From Rhodovibrionaceae bacterium (GTDB lineage Bacteria > Pseudomonadota > Alphaproteobacteria > Kiloniellales > DSM-21159): a stretch of DNA of 64,000 bases. The first letter of the stretch is position 1, and each line of letters starts with the position of its first letter. The DNA lies in contig JANQMX010000011.1 of the NCBI GenBank assembly GCA_028279885.1, forward strand, positions 21,113 to 85,112, written 5' to 3'. Positions 61,680-64,000 of this stretch are shown one piece after another. A model generated the notes under the pieces. It did no database searches. It was not told the DNA's origin and was given only the letters and a program-made list of their open reading frames with translations. The position numbers and the translations under genes are program-made.

Positions 61680-62495
61680 CTATAGCCGCTCGACCAGTTT
61701 TAGGAAGCTGCGGCTGACCGGCACTACCCAGCCCGAGGCGGTGGTGATCTCGCCGCGTCCGCTTTGCTTCCTGAAGGCCCGAATGGCGGCCTTTCGCACC
61801 CAGAAGGAGCGGTGGACCTGAAGCCCTACGGCATCGCCCATTTCGGCAACAGCATCCTTGAAGCGATAGAGCACCACCTTGCTGCGGTCGCCGGCATGGA
61901 TCTTTACATAGTTCTCCTGTGCCTCCAGCACCTCGATCTCGCTGCGCCAATCGGGCGGCACGTCCTTCATAAAGCCAGTGACGACCGTGCTGACATCAGC
62001 CTTGGCGTTGTCAACCAGTGAAGTCTCCCGCTTTTGCAGTTGATGCATCAGCAAAGTTGCGAAACCCCAGTAGGCGACGACGTACTTCAGATCGTTCAGA
62101 TATTCGCTGAGAAATAGCGACGGGCTGAGACCACCATCCGCCGGCAGCGGTTCCGGGCTCATCATGCCTGGACCGAACACGAAGATGTCCAGGTTGAAGT
62201 CGACCAGCACCGTGAGGAAGTTCGCGGTTAGAACGGTCAGCCCATGGACCACCCAACGATTGATGGGCAGCCGGCAAAAGAGTTCGTAGGCCGCAACGCA
62301 GGACAGCAGCAAAGAGGCGATGTTGGAGAATTCGACGGCGATCAGTGCGCCGGTGTAGTCGCGACCCTCCGGCACATCGATGATGAGGACGCAGAATATG
62401 ATCAGAGCCAAAATGGCGTGAACCGAGTAGGTCTCAGCCAGGTATCTTAGCGTCCGCACCTCGCACCCTCCGCCGCGATGCGTGCCATTCGTCAA
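61680..62495 (-). CDS. Membrane-bound LytTR-family regulator
   Basis: A 271-residue regulator with about four hydrophobic segments in residues 20-155 followed by a LytTR DNA-binding domain (EIEVLEAQENYVKIHAGDRSKVVLYRFKDAVAEM, LQVHRSFWVRKAAI, GEITTASGWVVPVSRSFLKLVERL). This layout suggests a membrane signal receptor that binds DNA directly. Targets may include the divergent mipA-like gene 145 bases away. Confidence 0.9.
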   Translation of the reverse strand: MTNGTHRGGGCEVRTLRYLAETYSVHAILALIIFCVLIIDVPEGRDYTGALIAVEFSNIASLLLSCVAAYELFCRLPINRWVVHGLTVLTANFLTVLVDFNLDIFVFGPGMMSPEPLPADGGLSPSLFLSEYLNDLKYVVAYWGFATLLMHQLQKRETSLVDNAKADVSTVVTGFMKDVPPDWRSEIEVLEAQENYVKIHAGDRSKVVLYRFKDAVAEMGDAVGLQVHRSFWVRKAAIRAFRKQSGRGEITTASGWVVPVSRSFLKLVERL

Positions 62496-62640
62496 ACACG
62501 AACGGCATTCGTCAACAAATTCACTGATTTATCAATATCTTGTGCCACCTTGCGTTTCTTCGACATAGCTTCCCAGGCGTCCAAAGGCAAGCGCATCCGC
62601 TTGCCGACCATCTGACAGTTTTGCGAAAGGACGCGACGAA

Positions 62641-63483
62641 GTGAGAGTGAAAACGCTCGCTCTGGCAACGGCATTGATGATGGCGGTGATGATGCCGCCG
62701 CAGTCGACCGCCAGAGCACAAGACGGTGACCCCGAGAGCGGCCCGGACAGCGGCCGCGAGATGGGCACGCGAAACTGGACCGACTGGAACATCACCATCG
62801 GCTTGGGCACCGCTTATGAGCCCGTGTCCCCGGGCGTCGACGAAGAGGAGTTCGAGATCCTGCCCTTCGTCGACATCGAGTATCTGGACCGCTTCTTCCT
62901 GAAGTCAGAGCGCGGGCTTGGCGCCTATGTTTTGCGCTCACAGGACGGGCCTGAGTATGACGTCGGCTTTGCCATCGGCTACGATGCGGGCCGCGAGGAA
63001 AGCGACGCCCGCCGGGAGCTTGACGGGCTGGGCGACATCGATCCCTCCGCCGAAGCGATCTTCTTTGCCGAAGGCGAGGTCGGACCGGTGGAGTTGGAAC
63101 TGGAGCTAGCCCAGGGCCTGGGAAGCGATGGACATGGTGGTTTTCGCGGCGAGGTCTCGGCCGGCATCGAAGCTCCGGTTTTCGACCGTTTGGCGCTGGG
63201 CGCCGGTCCCTTCCTCACCTTCGCCGACAGCCAGTACATGGGCAGCTACTACGGTGTCACCTCGGGGCAAGCCGCACGCTCCAGCCGCTTCGAGCGCTAC
63301 GACGCCGATGGTGGACTGGAGAGCTATGGCATAGAGGCGACTGCGCGCCTCAAGCTGACCCAGAACTGGTCGCTGATCGGCTTTGCCGCATACACCCGGC
63401 TTGCGGGCGACGCGAAGGACTCCCCAATCGTCGAAAACGAAGGCTTCTTCAGCGGCGGCGCGATTGTCGCCTACACCTTCTAG
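62641..63483 (+). CDS. MipA/OmpV family outer-membrane protein
   Basis: A 280-residue protein starting at GTG, with a signal peptide of about 27 residues (ending ARAQ). The rest alternates polar and apolar residues as in an outer-membrane barrel, with FEILPFVDIEYLDRFFLKSERGLGAYVL near the start and VENEGFFSGGAIVAYTF at the C-terminus ending in Phe. MipA-type proteins scaffold murein enzymes or act as porins. It is divergent from the LytTR regulator. Confidence 0.9.
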   Translation: MRVKTLALATALMMAVMMPPQSTARAQDGDPESGPDSGREMGTRNWTDWNITIGLGTAYEPVSPGVDEEEFEILPFVDIEYLDRFFLKSERGLGAYVLRSQDGPEYDVGFAIGYDAGREESDARRELDGLGDIDPSAEAIFFAEGEVGPVELELELAQGLGSDGHGGFRGEVSAGIEAPVFDRLALGAGPFLTFADSQYMGSYYGVTSGQAARSSRFERYDADGGLESYGIEATARLKLTQNWSLIGFAAYTRLAGDAKDSPIVENEGFFSGGAIVAYTF

Positions 63484-63501
63484 CGCGGAGGAAGACAAGC
63501 G

Positions 63502-63909
63502 ATGAAACGGCTATTGCTGACCCTCGCCGCCGTTTCGACCTGCGCCTCTGCGGCTCTTGTCTATGCCAAGCTCGACGGAGAGGAGCGCTTCTTCCGCGAC
63601 ATCCGCCCCGCGCACTGGAGCTGGAACGGCGCCGACCTGGAAACCATCGAGCGCGTGTTCGAACGGCTGCGCGTGGCGGAAGGTCGACGCGTTCCGGCAG
63701 GCTACGTCGACACGCTCGAGGCCTTCGGGCCCGGCAACTGGACCTACGAGTTCGAAGCGCTCGGCGACCGCTTCATGACGCGGGCCGAACAGGAAGATCA
63801 GAAGGGCCTCAGTGGCAGCGCGTCCTTCTACTACAACAAGGCCGCCAGCTACTACGCTCTGGCCAAGTACCCCCATAAGCGCGGCGCAGTTCACGAAACG
63901 CGCGCCTAG
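63502..63909 (+). CDS. Small exported protein of unknown function
   Basis: A 135-residue protein with a possible signal peptide or N-terminal anchor (about 20 residues, ending VYA). The C-terminal stretch GSASFYYNKAASYYALAKYPHKRG resembles the helical region that precedes alpha/beta hydrolase domains in FrsA-like proteins, so it could be a truncated N-terminus of such an enzyme. It follows the MipA-like gene by 18 bases and may be co-transcribed with it. Confidence 0.6.
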   Translation: MKRLLLTLAAVSTCASAALVYAKLDGEERFFRDIRPAHWSWNGADLETIERVFERLRVAEGRRVPAGYVDTLEAFGPGNWTYEFEALGDRFMTRAEQEDQKGLSGSASFYYNKAASYYALAKYPHKRGAVHETRA

Positions 63910-64000
63910 AGCTTTTCCGTGTTTTTCCGAATCGAAAAAGCCTTCCCAAATCGGGTGGTGATCTGATTCACCCTGCTTGCTGGGATTGGAGGCCAGCAAG
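63910..64000. other. Window end: hairpin and possible mobile-element edge
   Basis: TTTTTC/GAAAAA around CGAATC forms a small hairpin after the last gene, and the following sequence AATCGGGTGGTGATCTGATTCA looks like the kind of end seen at insertion elements. The repeated word CTTGCTGG...CCAGCAAG also forms an inverted repeat at the very end. No transposase is visible within the window. Confidence 0.25.

Noticed and set aside
63910..64000. A definite insertion sequence at the right edge
   Set aside because: Only end-like sequence is visible and no transposase or paired terminal repeat lies in the window.

Overview
The window looks like chromosomal DNA of a high-GC alphaproteobacterium. A GcrA-type cell-cycle regulator with CcrM-type GANTC sites in its promoter, three solute-binding-protein transporters, many LysR/GcvA regulators and a classical pqqABCDE operon all fit. 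A Rhodospirillales-like heterotroph is my inference; nothing fixes the genus. I saw no rRNA, tRNA, CRISPR array or intact transposase.

Layout. 1-9.6 kb: the start of an acyl-CoA synthetase, a tctCBA tripartite tricarboxylate-type transporter, then a TRAP transporter (dctPQM) running into a proline-racemase-family enzyme, with a divergent GlxA/AraC regulator. 9.7-16.3 kb: housekeeping and small-molecule genes, including apt and an MFS exporter preceded by an Ile/Val leader peptide and attenuator. 16.4-21.4 kb: a second TRAP transporter, an SMP-30 lactonase-like protein and a LysR regulator. 21.6-23.4 kb: an isolated KAP-type NTPase, visibly lower in GC. 23.5-29.5 kb: two amidases, an MFS permease and a gamma-glutamyltranspeptidase. 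29.6-38.8 kb: universal stress protein, gcrA, a queuosine-precursor transporter, a Rieske oxygenase between two GcvA-like regulators, RidA, a PEP-CTERM-like exported protein, pirin and a COQ10/RatA-like protein.

38.8-45.3 kb holds the most interesting locus. A six-gene minus-strand operon runs pqqD-like protein, radical SAM, UbiA prenyltransferase, radical SAM, a 51-residue peptide, radical SAM. The peptide carries the PqqA pattern (Trp, Pro, Glu-Ile-Ser, Tyr at PqqA spacing), but the Glu that PQQ synthesis cross-links to Tyr is Met. Divergent from this operon are an exported sorbosone-dehydrogenase-like beta-propeller and an exported c-type cytochrome. I infer a peptide-derived, possibly prenylated, redox cofactor pathway parallel to PQQ, with the dehydrogenase and cytochrome as candidate users. 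The genuine pqqABCDE operon lies about 10 kb further on.

45.3-52.9 kb: a cysteine synthase-glutaredoxin fusion, a flavoprotein, OsmC, a hydrolase lacking its N-terminus, a ParDE toxin-antitoxin pair, an NDUFA9-like protein, and a divergent ThyX overlapping a membrane-anchored dCTP-deaminase-fold protein. 53.1-58.6 kb: pqqE-A, then thiC with its TPP riboswitch. 58.6-64 kb: a glycosyltransferase and heparinase-like pair, a LytTR regulator, a MipA/OmpV protein and a small exported protein.
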